From the NCBI GenBank assembly GCA_945865635.1, contig CAMBEP010000001.1, positions 105,837-169,836 of the forward strand: a stretch of 64,000 nucleotides of DNA, given 5' to 3'. The notes beneath the pieces are model-generated. The model was not told the origin of the DNA, ran no database searches, and was given only the letters and a program-made list of their open reading frames with translations. Made by a program: the position numbers and the translations under genes. The DNA is from Candidatus Kuenenia stuttgartensis. GTDB lineage: Bacteria > Planctomycetota > Planctomycetia > Isosphaerales > Isosphaeraceae. Below, in pieces: positions 26,722 through 35,667 of the stretch (positions are counted from its first letter, which is position 1; every line of letters starts with the position of its first letter).

Positions 26722-29250
26722 ATGGCACGAAAACTGCGTAAATTAGGCAATGCGGGCATACAGGCCCCGCCCCCTGACCCTAAAATTGAAGATGTTTCGC
26801 TGGCCGATGCGACTCGGTCGCGTTATCTCAACTACGCGCTTTCCGTGATTACCAGTCGTGCCCTGCCCGATGTTCGGGATGGTCTGAAACCCGTTCAGCG
26901 CAGAATTCTATATGCAATGGGCGCTGACCTCTCGATCAAGTCCGACGGCCGCTATGTGAAGTCGGCTGCGGTGATTGGGGAGGTGATCAAAAGCTATCAC
27001 CCGCATGGCGACCAGTCGATTTACGATGCCCTGGTGCGGATGGCTCAGCCGTTTGCCTTGCGATATCCCTTGATTGATGGATATGGCAATTTTGGTTCGA
27101 TTGATGGCGACCCGCCTGCCGCCATGCGATACACAGAATGTCGGTTGATGAGCTTTGCCGAAGAGCTTCTCAACGAGATGGGCCAGGATACCGTCGATTT
27201 TCGGGCCAATTACGCAGCCACGGTCGACGAGCCGGTGGTTTTGCCTGCACGCGTACCAAATATGCTGGTCAATGGTGCGACTGGAATTGCTGTGGGGATG
27301 GCCACCAACATTCCGCCCCACAATTTGAAGGAAGTGATCGACGCCCTGCTCTTGCTTGTGGCGGATCGCAGCACATCGCTGGAAAAGATTGTTCAGGTTC
27401 TGCCTGGCCCTGATTTCCCGACGGGTGGGATTCTGGTCGCCACAAAATCTGAGCTTCTCAATGTTTATGCAACAGGCAGCGGATCGCTCAAGGTCAGGGG
27501 TACCTGGGAAGTCGATCCCGTCAAGAAAAACATCGTCTGGGTGACCAGCATACCCTACGCGGTCCAAAAGGACCCTTTGGTTGAGAAAATTGGTGATTTG
27601 ATAGGCCGCGGCCAGGTTCCGCAACTGGTGAATGTCAAAGATCTTTCAACGGATGATATCCGGATTCAGCTTGAATTGGCACCGGGTGCCACGGCTGAGG
27701 CTGCCATGGCTTATCTTTATAAGAACACACCTCTCCAGACCACTTTCGGAGTGAATCTGACCTGTCTGCTGCCTGCGGATGAGGCCTCTGTGCCGGTTCC
27801 AGCAAGGCTTGATCTGCGCAGCATCCTCTTGCAGTTCCTTGACTTTCGGCTTCAGATCGTGACCCGCCGGCTGGATTACGAGCGACGTAATCTGCTTCGT
27901 CGGATCCATAATCTGGAAGGCTTTGCGATCCTTTTCGATAATCTCGACGAGGCCATTCGCATGATCCGGGATTCCAACGGCAAGTCCGATGCCTTGCCCA
28001 AACTGTGCAACCGGTTTGGCCTTTCCGAGCAGCAGTCGGACGCCATTCTGGAAACCAAGCTTTACAAGCTTGGGAGGCTCGAAATTCTTGACATCATGGC
28101 TGAGCTGGAAGAGGCTCGCAATCGATTGGCCGTCATCGAGGGGCTGCTTGCCGATGAGCCCGCCCGCTGGAAGATTGTGTCCAACGAGCTTGTGGAAGTC
28201 TCTGAGCTTTATGCGGATGCCCGCCGTACACTCATCGACGCCACGCCCACGGTTGCCGCGATTGAGTTCAGGCAGGAAGATTATATTGTGGACGAGGATT
28301 CATGGCTGATTGTCAGTCGCGATGGCTGGATCAAACGCCAAAAATCGTTTACAGATGTCGCCGGTATCCGGACACGGGACGAAGACAGCGTGGGCTGGAT
28401 ATTGCGATGCAGGGCCAGGCTCTGCGCCACTTTCTTTACAAATCGGGGCGTCGCCTACACGATGCGAGCCCATGAAATTTTGATGACAACTGGGCATGGC
28501 GATCCGGTCCAGAAGTTTTTTGCATTTGATGATGGAGAACGGCTTATTGGCGTTGTGGTGCACGACCCGCGATGCCTTCCGGTGCATGAAGAACCGCCAA
28601 TTAAAGAGGATTTGCCCGCTGAGGCCGATGGCCTTGGTCTGTGGGAAGGTGCCCGGGCAGCTCAACAATTGGCGGACACGCCCCTGACGCAAGGCTTGCT
28701 GGTTGAAGATGTTTTAAGCACAGAAAGTCTGGCTGAAGCATCGGCCCCACCGCCGGGTCCTTATGGAGTGGCCGTATCGGCGGGTGGCAAGTGTCTGCGT
28801 TTCTCATTGTCAGCTCACAGTTTGCCATCGACCCGCAAGGGGCGTCAGGTTATGCGACCCGATGTTGCGGGATTCGAAAACGACGAAATCCTGAATGTCT
28901 TCATGTCGACTGGCCGCGAGCATCTTTGCCTGGCCACGACCAACGCACGAGTGATTATCTTCGCCGTCTGGGAGATTCCGGTTGTAGGCGGAGCCGCGAA
29001 GGGCGTCTTTGCCATCAAACTGGCGTTTGGCGATCGTGTTTTGGGTTTTGTACTGGCCGATAAAAAACGCGAGGGTTTGACAGTCAAATCCAACCGTGGG
29101 GCAGAGCAAGTCATCCGTTCCACTCGATATCCAGTCACTCGACGAGGTGGGCGGGGCCTGACAGTCATGCAGCGTGGCGGCTTTGAGGCAATCATCTCTG
29201 AACCTGTCGAGCCGATCCCAAGCTTGGAGTCGATTGCGGGCGAAGCTTGA
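26722..29250 (+). CDS. Type IIA topoisomerase subunit A (GyrA/ParC family, ParC-like)
   Basis: 842 residues. The breakage-reunion domain is clear: RALPDVRDGLKPVQRR, HPHGDQSIYDALVRM, GNFGSIDGDPPAAMRYTE with active-site Tyr137, and VVLPARVPNMLVNGATGIAVGMATNIPPHN. The C-terminal domain has beta-pinwheel blades, but the QRRGGKG box that normally opens the gyrase CTD is missing; a TRRGGRG motif appears only at about 803-809. A Pro/Glu/Ala-rich insert sits near 625-690. This points to a topoisomerase IV-like decatenase rather than a true GyrA, by inference. No B subunit is in the window. It is followed by dxr 105 bases later. Confidence 0.9.
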   Translation: MARKLRKLGNAGIQAPPPDPKIEDVSLADATRSRYLNYALSVITSRALPDVRDGLKPVQRRILYAMGADLSIKSDGRYVKSAAVIGEVIKSYHPHGDQSIYDALVRMAQPFALRYPLIDGYGNFGSIDGDPPAAMRYTECRLMSFAEELLNEMGQDTVDFRANYAATVDEPVVLPARVPNMLVNGATGIAVGMATNIPPHNLKEVIDALLLLVADRSTSLEKIVQVLPGPDFPTGGILVATKSELLNVYATGSGSLKVRGTWEVDPVKKNIVWVTSIPYAVQKDPLVEKIGDLIGRGQVPQLVNVKDLSTDDIRIQLELAPGATAEAAMAYLYKNTPLQTTFGVNLTCLLPADEASVPVPARLDLRSILLQFLDFRLQIVTRRLDYERRNLLRRIHNLEGFAILFDNLDEAIRMIRDSNGKSDALPKLCNRFGLSEQQSDAILETKLYKLGRLEILDIMAELEEARNRLAVIEGLLADEPARWKIVSNELVEVSELYADARRTLIDATPTVAAIEFRQEDYIVDEDSWLIVSRDGWIKRQKSFTDVAGIRTRDEDSVGWILRCRARLCATFFTNRGVAYTMRAHEILMTTGHGDPVQKFFAFDDGERLIGVVVHDPRCLPVHEEPPIKEDLPAEADGLGLWEGARAAQQLADTPLTQGLLVEDVLSTESLAEASAPPPGPYGVAVSAGGKCLRFSLSAHSLPSTRKGRQVMRPDVAGFENDEILNVFMSTGREHLCLATTNARVIIFAVWEIPVVGGAAKGVFAIKLAFGDRVLGFVLADKKREGLTVKSNRGAEQVIRSTRYPVTRRGGRGLTVMQRGGFEAIISEPVEPIPSLESIAGEA

Positions 29251-29355
29251 TGAATCTGAGATAAAAGGTCTTGCGGCTGAACAAGATCGGTTTTCCAATA
29301 GAGGTCGTGGGCCGGTTCCTTCCTTTGCACAATTGATCTTGCAGCACGAGGCACC

Positions 29356-30552
29356 ATGCAGAATCAGGATCAACAAAACGTTTCACCCGGGTATCATTCG
29401 ACCGAAGGCGTGGCCGTGCTCGGTTCCACCGGCTCGATTGGTCGCAGCACGCTCGACGTGATCAACAGCAGCGCTGGCCACGGCCTGAAGGCGCGTGGCC
29501 TGAGCGCCAATGGGTCGTGGCAATCGCTGGCCCAGCAGGCCATTGCCAATCAGGTCAGCCGTGTGGCCGTGATGGATACTGCTGTACTGCCCGCCCTGCG
29601 AGACGCACTTGCCGGCAAGGGCATAGAGGTGCTGGGCGGTCAGGATGGCTTGATCAGGATCGTACAGGCAGACGATACGCAGAGAGTGATTACCGGAATT
29701 GTCGGTCGGGCTGGTCTGGAAAGCACTCTGGCTGCCATCGATGCACGAAAACTGATCGGGCTGGCCAATAAAGAGACATTGGTTGTCGCGGGCGAGATTG
29801 TCATGCAGCGGGCACGCGAGCAGGGCGTGACAATCATTCCAGTGGACAGCGAGCACTCGGCCGTCTTTCAGGCCATGACGGCCGGCCGGCGATCGGAAGT
29901 TAAGCGAATCATTTTAACGAGCTCTGGCGGGCCATTTCGGGGCTGGTCGCGGGACAGGCTTGGAAATGTGACACCCGAACAGGCTTTGAACCACCCGACA
30001 TGGAAGATGGGGCCCAAGATCACAGTCGATTCCGCCACACTGATGAACAAAGCCCTGGAGGTCATTGAGGCACGATGGCTGTTTGATCTCGAACCAGATC
30101 AGATTCAGGTGGTGGTTCATCCAGAAAGTGTTGTCCATTCCATGGTGGAATTTGTCGATGGCTCGGTCATCGCTCAGCTATCGCCTCCTGACATGAAATT
30201 GCCTATCCAAATGGCTTTGACCTGGCCTGAGAGACGCGACGGACCAAGCCCTCGAATGGACTGGTCTCAATCTTTTTCGCTGAACTTTCAGCCCCCCGAC
30301 CTCGACAATTTCCCCTGTCTGGGCATAGGATATGAAGTCATACGTCGCGGTGGAACGGCTCCGGCCGTTGTGAATGCGGCCAATGAAGAGGCCGTCGGGC
30401 GGTTCTTGTCTGGTAGTCTGCGATTTCTCGAAATTCCGCAGGTCTGCCGGGCGGTTTTGGAACATCACGATTTTGATGCTCGGCCTACGCTTGATCGACT
30501 CCTTGCAGTCGATACCTGGGCCCGGCAGGAGGTGGCTCGGTGGAATTCATAG
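29356..30552 (+). CDS. dxr: 1-deoxy-D-xylulose 5-phosphate reductoisomerase
   Basis: 398 residues. It catalyses the NADPH-dependent conversion of DXP to MEP, the first committed step of the non-mevalonate isoprenoid pathway. Motifs: NADPH-binding GSTGSIG at 23-29, LANKETLVVAGE, VDSEHSA (metal/substrate), SSGGPFRGW and KMGPKITVDSATLMNKALEVIEA. The C-terminal helical domain is complete. It overlaps the following rseP-type gene by 13 bases, as dxr often clusters with rseP in bacteria. The start is a normal ATG. Confidence 0.97.
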   Translation: MQNQDQQNVSPGYHSTEGVAVLGSTGSIGRSTLDVINSSAGHGLKARGLSANGSWQSLAQQAIANQVSRVAVMDTAVLPALRDALAGKGIEVLGGQDGLIRIVQADDTQRVITGIVGRAGLESTLAAIDARKLIGLANKETLVVAGEIVMQRAREQGVTIIPVDSEHSAVFQAMTAGRRSEVKRIILTSSGGPFRGWSRDRLGNVTPEQALNHPTWKMGPKITVDSATLMNKALEVIEARWLFDLEPDQIQVVVHPESVVHSMVEFVDGSVIAQLSPPDMKLPIQMALTWPERRDGPSPRMDWSQSFSLNFQPPDLDNFPCLGIGYEVIRRGGTAPAVVNAANEEAVGRFLSGSLRFLEIPQVCRAVLEHHDFDARPTLDRLLAVDTWARQEVARWNS

Positions 30553-32543
30553 CAAATATATGGCCGATCTTGATGGTTGTTTTAGGCCTTGGTTTCGTCA
30601 TTTTCATCCACGAGCTCGGGCACTTCGCAGTCGCCAAATGGGCGGGTGTCAAGGTTGAGAAATTCTCAATCGGCTTTGGCCCTTCGCTGCTTGGTTTTCA
30701 ACGTGGTGAGACGTATTACAGCCTTTCCATCATCCCATTGGGCGGCTTCGTCAAGATGCTCGGTGAGAATCCGGAGGAAGATGGCCAGGATGCGGTCATT
30801 GATCCGCGTAGCTATCTGAATAAGCCCGTGAGCCATAGAATGGCGATTATCAGTGCCGGTGTGATCATGAATATCATCACCGGGCTTGGTTTTTTTGCAA
30901 TGGCATACCGCCTTGGCGTGCCTTATATGCCTGCTGTGGTTGGATTTGTCGTTGCCGGTGGGCCTGCCTATGAAGCGGGTATCAGGCCTGGCGATGAAAT
31001 GACGGCCATCGACAATCGATCCGGCGCAACGTTTGAAGATTTCTTGAGAACGGTCAGCACCTCATCCGAAGGCCAATCTGTCCGCCTCGATCTGAAGCGG
31101 GCTGAGGATGGCACGCCTTACAATGTCCTGCTCACACCCATCATTCGACCAGGCCGGCTGAAACCCGAAGTCGGTCTGGGCTTTCCTCAGGACATCCTGC
31201 TAGGCAAGCCAGCCATCACAAAAATGCCTGGCACACCTGCCAATGCAGTCCTTCCAACAGAACTGAAGGCGAAGGACAAAATCGTTGCCGTGGCTTCTGT
31301 CAAAGGGGAGTGGGTCGATGTCGATTCCAATCAGAAGCTGCGGGTCGAGCTTCAAAAGCTTCGCGCCGAGCCCGTTCGGCTTCGCGTGGTGGCCTCGGAA
31401 GAAGCCGGTGCTGCCCCCCGCGAAGTGCTCGTTGCACCAGTTCATGCCATGGGCCTGGGCTTAAGATTTACGGCCGGGCGGATTACAGCCATTCAGAAGG
31501 GCTCACCCGCCGCAGATGCTGGCCTTAAAATCGGCGAGACCATCTCTCTGGCTGACGGCAAGCCGGTTGATCCACGCACGTTGGCAAGTGTCGCATTTGA
31601 TGCTGCTGGCAAGCCATTGAAGCTTGTTTTGATGGATGAATTCGAAAAGAGCCGCGAATTGATCGTCAAACCGCGACCCGAGCCCCCTGCTTTTGGCCCG
31701 ATCGGACTGGAAGAAAATCAGGACATCCCCGCCCTTGGGCTGACCCTTTTTGCTTCGCCTATGATCTCATCCATTGAACCTGGTTCAGCGGCTGAGAAAG
31801 CTGGCCTCAAGCCGGGTCAGGTTGTGACAAAGATCCATTTGACATTAGCTTCCGAAAATTCTGAGGACGGAAAACCATCCACCAGTAAGCCGGAAGAAAT
31901 GACTTACCAGATCGCGTCCGCGCCAACCAACGACAAAGAGCCCAAGAGTGGTACACCTCTGGCAACCATTGCCACAGTGCTTCGACAGTTGGATATGGTG
32001 AAAGTGCAAGAAGTGGCTCTGACCGTGGCTTCCAGCGACTCTCAACTCGAACTGAAGCTTCCTCCAGTTCCGGATTCAGGCCAGTTTCTGGTCGAGCGTG
32101 GTCTGGGCCAGATGAACTTGATCCGCCCCTTGCCGCCTCAGGCCTTAGGAGCATCGGTCAGTCGGGGAATCAACGAAACAACTCGATCGATCAAAGAGAT
32201 TTTTGGCACCATTCGAGCCCTTGTTACCCAGCGAGTCAGTCGCAAGCTGCTCGGAGGCCCTGTCACCATCGCCAGCCAGGCGTATGCCACAGCCAGTGAG
32301 GGCTTAGGCTTGTTCCTCAAGTTTCTGGGCATCTTGTCGATCAATCTGGCCGTCATGAACTTCCTGCCGATCGCCCCTCTGGACGGTGGCCAGATGGTCT
32401 TCCTGATCGGCGAAAAAATTCGTGGAAAACCACTCCCTGAATCCGTTTTGGCCCTGTTTTCTTATATGGGCCTGGCGGCTGTTCTGAGCTTGATGGTGAT
32501 GGTGCTTTACCAGGACATCCTGCGAGTTTTTGGGCTGCTTTGA
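30540..32543 (+). CDS. rseP: RseP-type site-2 (M50) intramembrane protease with several PDZ-like domains
   Basis: 667 residues, longer than the roughly 450 of E. coli RseP. GTG start inside the dxr 3' end. The first helix carries the zinc motif HELGH (residues 24-28), and the last region has MNFLPIAPLDGG with the ligand D615. Between them lie at least two, probably three, PDZ-like domains (around 140-215, 310-380 and 395-490) instead of RseP's two. By homology it cuts an anti-sigma factor or other membrane proteins within the membrane. The extended periplasmic part may widen substrate choice. It is translationally coupled to dxr. Confidence 0.9.
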   Translation: MEFIANIWPILMVVLGLGFVIFIHELGHFAVAKWAGVKVEKFSIGFGPSLLGFQRGETYYSLSIIPLGGFVKMLGENPEEDGQDAVIDPRSYLNKPVSHRMAIISAGVIMNIITGLGFFAMAYRLGVPYMPAVVGFVVAGGPAYEAGIRPGDEMTAIDNRSGATFEDFLRTVSTSSEGQSVRLDLKRAEDGTPYNVLLTPIIRPGRLKPEVGLGFPQDILLGKPAITKMPGTPANAVLPTELKAKDKIVAVASVKGEWVDVDSNQKLRVELQKLRAEPVRLRVVASEEAGAAPREVLVAPVHAMGLGLRFTAGRITAIQKGSPAADAGLKIGETISLADGKPVDPRTLASVAFDAAGKPLKLVLMDEFEKSRELIVKPRPEPPAFGPIGLEENQDIPALGLTLFASPMISSIEPGSAAEKAGLKPGQVVTKIHLTLASENSEDGKPSTSKPEEMTYQIASAPTNDKEPKSGTPLATIATVLRQLDMVKVQEVALTVASSDSQLELKLPPVPDSGQFLVERGLGQMNLIRPLPPQALGASVSRGINETTRSIKEIFGTIRALVTQRVSRKLLGGPVTIASQAYATASEGLGLFLKFLGILSINLAVMNFLPIAPLDGGQMVFLIGEKIRGKPLPESVLALFSYMGLAAVLSLMVMVLYQDILRVFGLL

Positions 32544-32568
32544 TCGTCCAGAATAAAACGGCCTCCAT

Positions 32569-34683
32569 ATGCGATTCAAATTCACCGGCGAGTTCGATTG
32601 CAAGCTGCAATCGGCTCTATTTCAGGGTGTGCCCGTCAAAATATTGCGCGGGCAGGCCTTACCTTACGGAACCAACCGAACTCCGCATGGCGTGAATTTT
32701 GCCGTCATCAGCCGCCATTCTACAGATGCCTGGCTTGTGATCTCATCCGACTGCGACCGATCCGACCAACTCATCCTACGGCTTGACCCTCAAATCAATC
32801 GCACGGGAGATGTCTGGCACGTTCGTGTCGAAGAACTCCCAGAAACTTTCTGCTATGCCTGGCGCATGGATGGCCCAAAAGATCATCCGCATCATTACAA
32901 TCCTGACAACCTTCTGATCGACCCATTCGCCAAAATCTTCTCCTGTGGCCATACCTGGGGCCACCCCTGCGATCAGGAACGCCTCGGGCTTGTGACCAAC
33001 TATCGTATCCACCGCGATGAATCAGACCGAAACCCGGCGGTGCCACGTGCCGATACGATCCTCTATGAGCTTCATGTCAGAGGCTTTACCGTCGATCCTT
33101 CCGCAAAAGTGGCTCACCCGGGTACTTTCTCTGGATTGATCGAAAAACTCGATTACATCCGCGATTTAGGCGTAACCTCGCTCGAACTTCTGCCCGTGGA
33201 TGAATTCGACGAAAATGATTGCCCGTTTCTAAACCCCCTCACAAATAAGCCCTTGCGTAACTATTGGGGTTATAACACCATCAGCTATGCCGCCATCAAG
33301 TCCGCCTATGCATCCTCGCCGCATGGTGAATCGCCCTGGCTGGAATTCTGTGACATGATTCAGGCCTGCCACAGCCGTGGCCTGGAAGTGATTCTCGACG
33401 TGGTTTTCAATCATACAGCGGAAGGCGACGAACGGGGCCCCATTCAAAGCTTCAAAGGGCTCGACAACTGCCTTTATTACATGCTTGATGCATCGGGCAA
33501 TTACCGCAATTTCACTGGCTGCGGCAATACCGTCAATTCCAATCACCCGATTGTGCGCGACCTTGTCCTGAAAATGCTCGAAGCCAAGGTGGCCGAGGCC
33601 GGCGTCGACGGATTCCGGTTTGACCTGGCCAGTGTCCTGGGTCGAGACCGGCAGGGTAAGGCTCTGGAAAACCCTCCACTTGTCGAGCGCATTTCCGAAA
33701 ACGCCGTCTTGGCCCGATCCAAACTCATTGCCGAACCATGGGATGCAGGTGGCCTTTATCAAGTGGGAACCTTTCCTGGCGGTGAGCGATGGTTGGCCTG
33801 GAATGGGCAATATCGAGACGATGTCCGATGCTTTTGGGCTGGTCAGGAAGGGATGACGTCCGCCTTGGCCACACGCATCTGCGGAAGCCCGGATTTGTTT
33901 GGTCATCAGGGGCCGACCTCATCACTCAACTTTGTCACGTGTCACGATGGTTTTACGCTCGCAGACCTCGTCAGCTACAACCAAAAACACAACGAAGCCA
34001 ACGGTGAGCAGAATCGAGACGGAAACGATGCCAACCATTCCTGGAATTGTGGCACGGAAGGGCCGACCACAGACCCGTCGATCCAGGCCCTGAGGCTTCG
34101 GCAGGTCAGGAATTTTCTGACCACCCTGATGGTGAGCCAGGGCGTGCCCATGCTGATGGCTGGCGATGAATTTTTCCGGACTCAGCAGGGGAACAACAAT
34201 GCCTGGTGTCAGGATAACTCAACGAGTTGGCTGGATTGGACACTCGCGGAACTGCATGCCGACCTGCACCGGTTCACACGTGGTGTAATCGCCTTTCGTA
34301 AACGACATAATATCCTACGCAGGAATAGCTTCCTCCGAGGCGACGGGCCTCTGCCCGACGTGATCTGGCATGGGCTGGAACCTTTAAAACCCGACTTTTC
34401 GCCGCAGTCGCACGTCTTGGCTTTTGCGTTGGACGGTCGTGGCCATGATCGCGGCGGCCCGGCAGATTGCGATATTTACGTAGCCATGAATAGCTGGCGC
34501 GAGCCACTTGCCTTTATCATCCCTCAATCGCCAACTGGCCGGTGTTGGCGTCTGGTGGTCGATACCAGCTCTGATGCTCCCAACGATCTTTACGACCCCG
34601 GCCTTGGCCCAGCCGTTCGCTTTGGCCAGTCGGTCATTCTGCAACCCTTTGCCATGGTCGTCCTGGAAACGGGCGAATGTTGA
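32569..34683 (+). CDS. glgX: Glycogen debranching enzyme (isoamylase type, GH13)
   Basis: 704 residues. It cleaves alpha-1,6 branches of limit-dextrin or glycogen. An N-terminal CBM48-like domain (about 15-110, YGTNRTPHGVNFAVISRHS) is followed by the GH13 barrel. The catalytic residues are D352 (VDGFRFDLAS), E389 (LIAEPWDAGG) and D460 (FVTCHDGFTLADLVSYN), with NGEQNRDGNDANHSWNCG typical of GlgX/TreX. It starts 25 bases after the protease gene stop, so it is probably co-transcribed although functionally unrelated. No other glycogen genes are in the window. Confidence 0.93.
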   Translation: MRFKFTGEFDCKLQSALFQGVPVKILRGQALPYGTNRTPHGVNFAVISRHSTDAWLVISSDCDRSDQLILRLDPQINRTGDVWHVRVEELPETFCYAWRMDGPKDHPHHYNPDNLLIDPFAKIFSCGHTWGHPCDQERLGLVTNYRIHRDESDRNPAVPRADTILYELHVRGFTVDPSAKVAHPGTFSGLIEKLDYIRDLGVTSLELLPVDEFDENDCPFLNPLTNKPLRNYWGYNTISYAAIKSAYASSPHGESPWLEFCDMIQACHSRGLEVILDVVFNHTAEGDERGPIQSFKGLDNCLYYMLDASGNYRNFTGCGNTVNSNHPIVRDLVLKMLEAKVAEAGVDGFRFDLASVLGRDRQGKALENPPLVERISENAVLARSKLIAEPWDAGGLYQVGTFPGGERWLAWNGQYRDDVRCFWAGQEGMTSALATRICGSPDLFGHQGPTSSLNFVTCHDGFTLADLVSYNQKHNEANGEQNRDGNDANHSWNCGTEGPTTDPSIQALRLRQVRNFLTTLMVSQGVPMLMAGDEFFRTQQGNNNAWCQDNSTSWLDWTLAELHADLHRFTRGVIAFRKRHNILRRNSFLRGDGPLPDVIWHGLEPLKPDFSPQSHVLAFALDGRGHDRGGPADCDIYVAMNSWREPLAFIIPQSPTGRCWRLVVDTSSDAPNDLYDPGLGPAVRFGQSVILQPFAMVVLETGEC

Positions 34684-34912
34684 TTTTTGACAACCTAAAG
34701 CCGCGTAATCAACAAAAAGCCTTGAGAAACTCACTTTATCCAAATTATTGTAAAATTTATGTGGATTCAAAATTGGGCTGTGGATATTCTGTTAACGAGG
34801 TAGTGGTTCCGGTCCACTATCGTATTCGATAGGCTTCGATTGACTCGCAACGTGATCACGATCGATCGATAGATTCTTTTGACGGCCGTTGTAGCAACAA
34901 GGAGATACTTTG

Positions 34913-35566
34913 ATGATGAGAAAACTCGTTTTCTCGATGATGTTGGTAGTTGTTGGTTTATCCACAGCTTCGGCTGCGGACATCTTCAACAATATTTTGA
35001 ATAACCAAGACTATCTTGTTCCGATGAACAGCACTCTTGGTAACTGGCAATACAATGCGGAAGCATTTACAACTCCAGTGTCGACATACCCTCTGATGAG
35101 CACCACACTGGTTTTAGCGGCGAGCTCCGTTGGAACATCTACAGGATCCTTCGCCATCGAGCTTTGGAGCGATTTGGCGAGTGCGCCGGGCAACAAATTG
35201 GCCGATATTTCTTCAGGCCATACGATCTCAGGTTTGGGCCTGACCTCTACGCCTACCAATATCAAATTTGACATGTCTAGCCCGTATGCACTTGTTAGCA
35301 GCACTTCATACTGGATCGTTGTCAACGCCTCGGGTCTGACAGGTGGCAAGCAATTGCAGGTTGTTGGAACGAACAGCGCAATTGGTGTTGGTGTAACCGC
35401 CAACAACAATATGCAACAAGGTGGATCACCACCGTTTTCGGTGAACTTCGGCAATCCATCACACATGCTGATGGTTGTGGTTCCTGAGCCATCAACCTAT
35501 GCTCTTGGCTTTACGGCGATGAGTGTCATGGCCTTGGTTGCACGTCGTCGCAAGACAGCTGCCTGA
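34913..35566 (+). CDS. PEP-CTERM exported protein, choice-of-anchor R-like
   Basis: 217 residues from ATG 34913 with AAGGAGA seven bases upstream. A Sec signal peptide (about 1-22) is followed by a beta-rich extracellular domain. At the C-terminus is VPEPSTYALGFTAMSVMALVARRRK: the PEP motif, a membrane helix and a basic tail, the sorting signal read by exosortase. The domain (FAIELWSDLASAPGNKLADIS, SSTSYWIVVNASG) resembles the 'choice-of-anchor R' family. A terminator follows. No exosortase gene is in this window. Confidence 0.85.
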   Translation: MMRKLVFSMMLVVVGLSTASAADIFNNILNNQDYLVPMNSTLGNWQYNAEAFTTPVSTYPLMSTTLVLAASSVGTSTGSFAIELWSDLASAPGNKLADISSGHTISGLGLTSTPTNIKFDMSSPYALVSSTSYWIVVNASGLTGGKQLQVVGTNSAIGVGVTANNNMQQGGSPPFSVNFGNPSHMLMVVVPEPSTYALGFTAMSVMALVARRRKTAA

Positions 35567-35601
35567 GGCAAGTTCTGGAAAGTCTCTGTGTTAGCATAAT
35601 C

Positions 35602-35641
35602 AAAAGAGCGTTGCTGATTCCTCATCAGCACGCTCTTTTTA
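35602..35641 (+). terminator. Rho-independent terminator of the PEP-CTERM gene
   Basis: AAAGAGCG(T)TGCTGA pairs with TCAGCA(-)CGCTCTTT and is followed by a T-run. It lies about 36 bases after the stop. Confidence 0.85.
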
Positions 35642-35667
35642 CATTTAATGGTTACGCACTCGGATCT

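Noticed and set aside
26908..27624. Antisense frame opposite the topoisomerase gene
   Set aside because: The sense strand holds the breakage-reunion domain with the active-site Tyr.
33229..33906. Antisense frame opposite glgX
   Set aside because: Same reason: the sense strand carries an intact GH13 gene with all catalytic residues.
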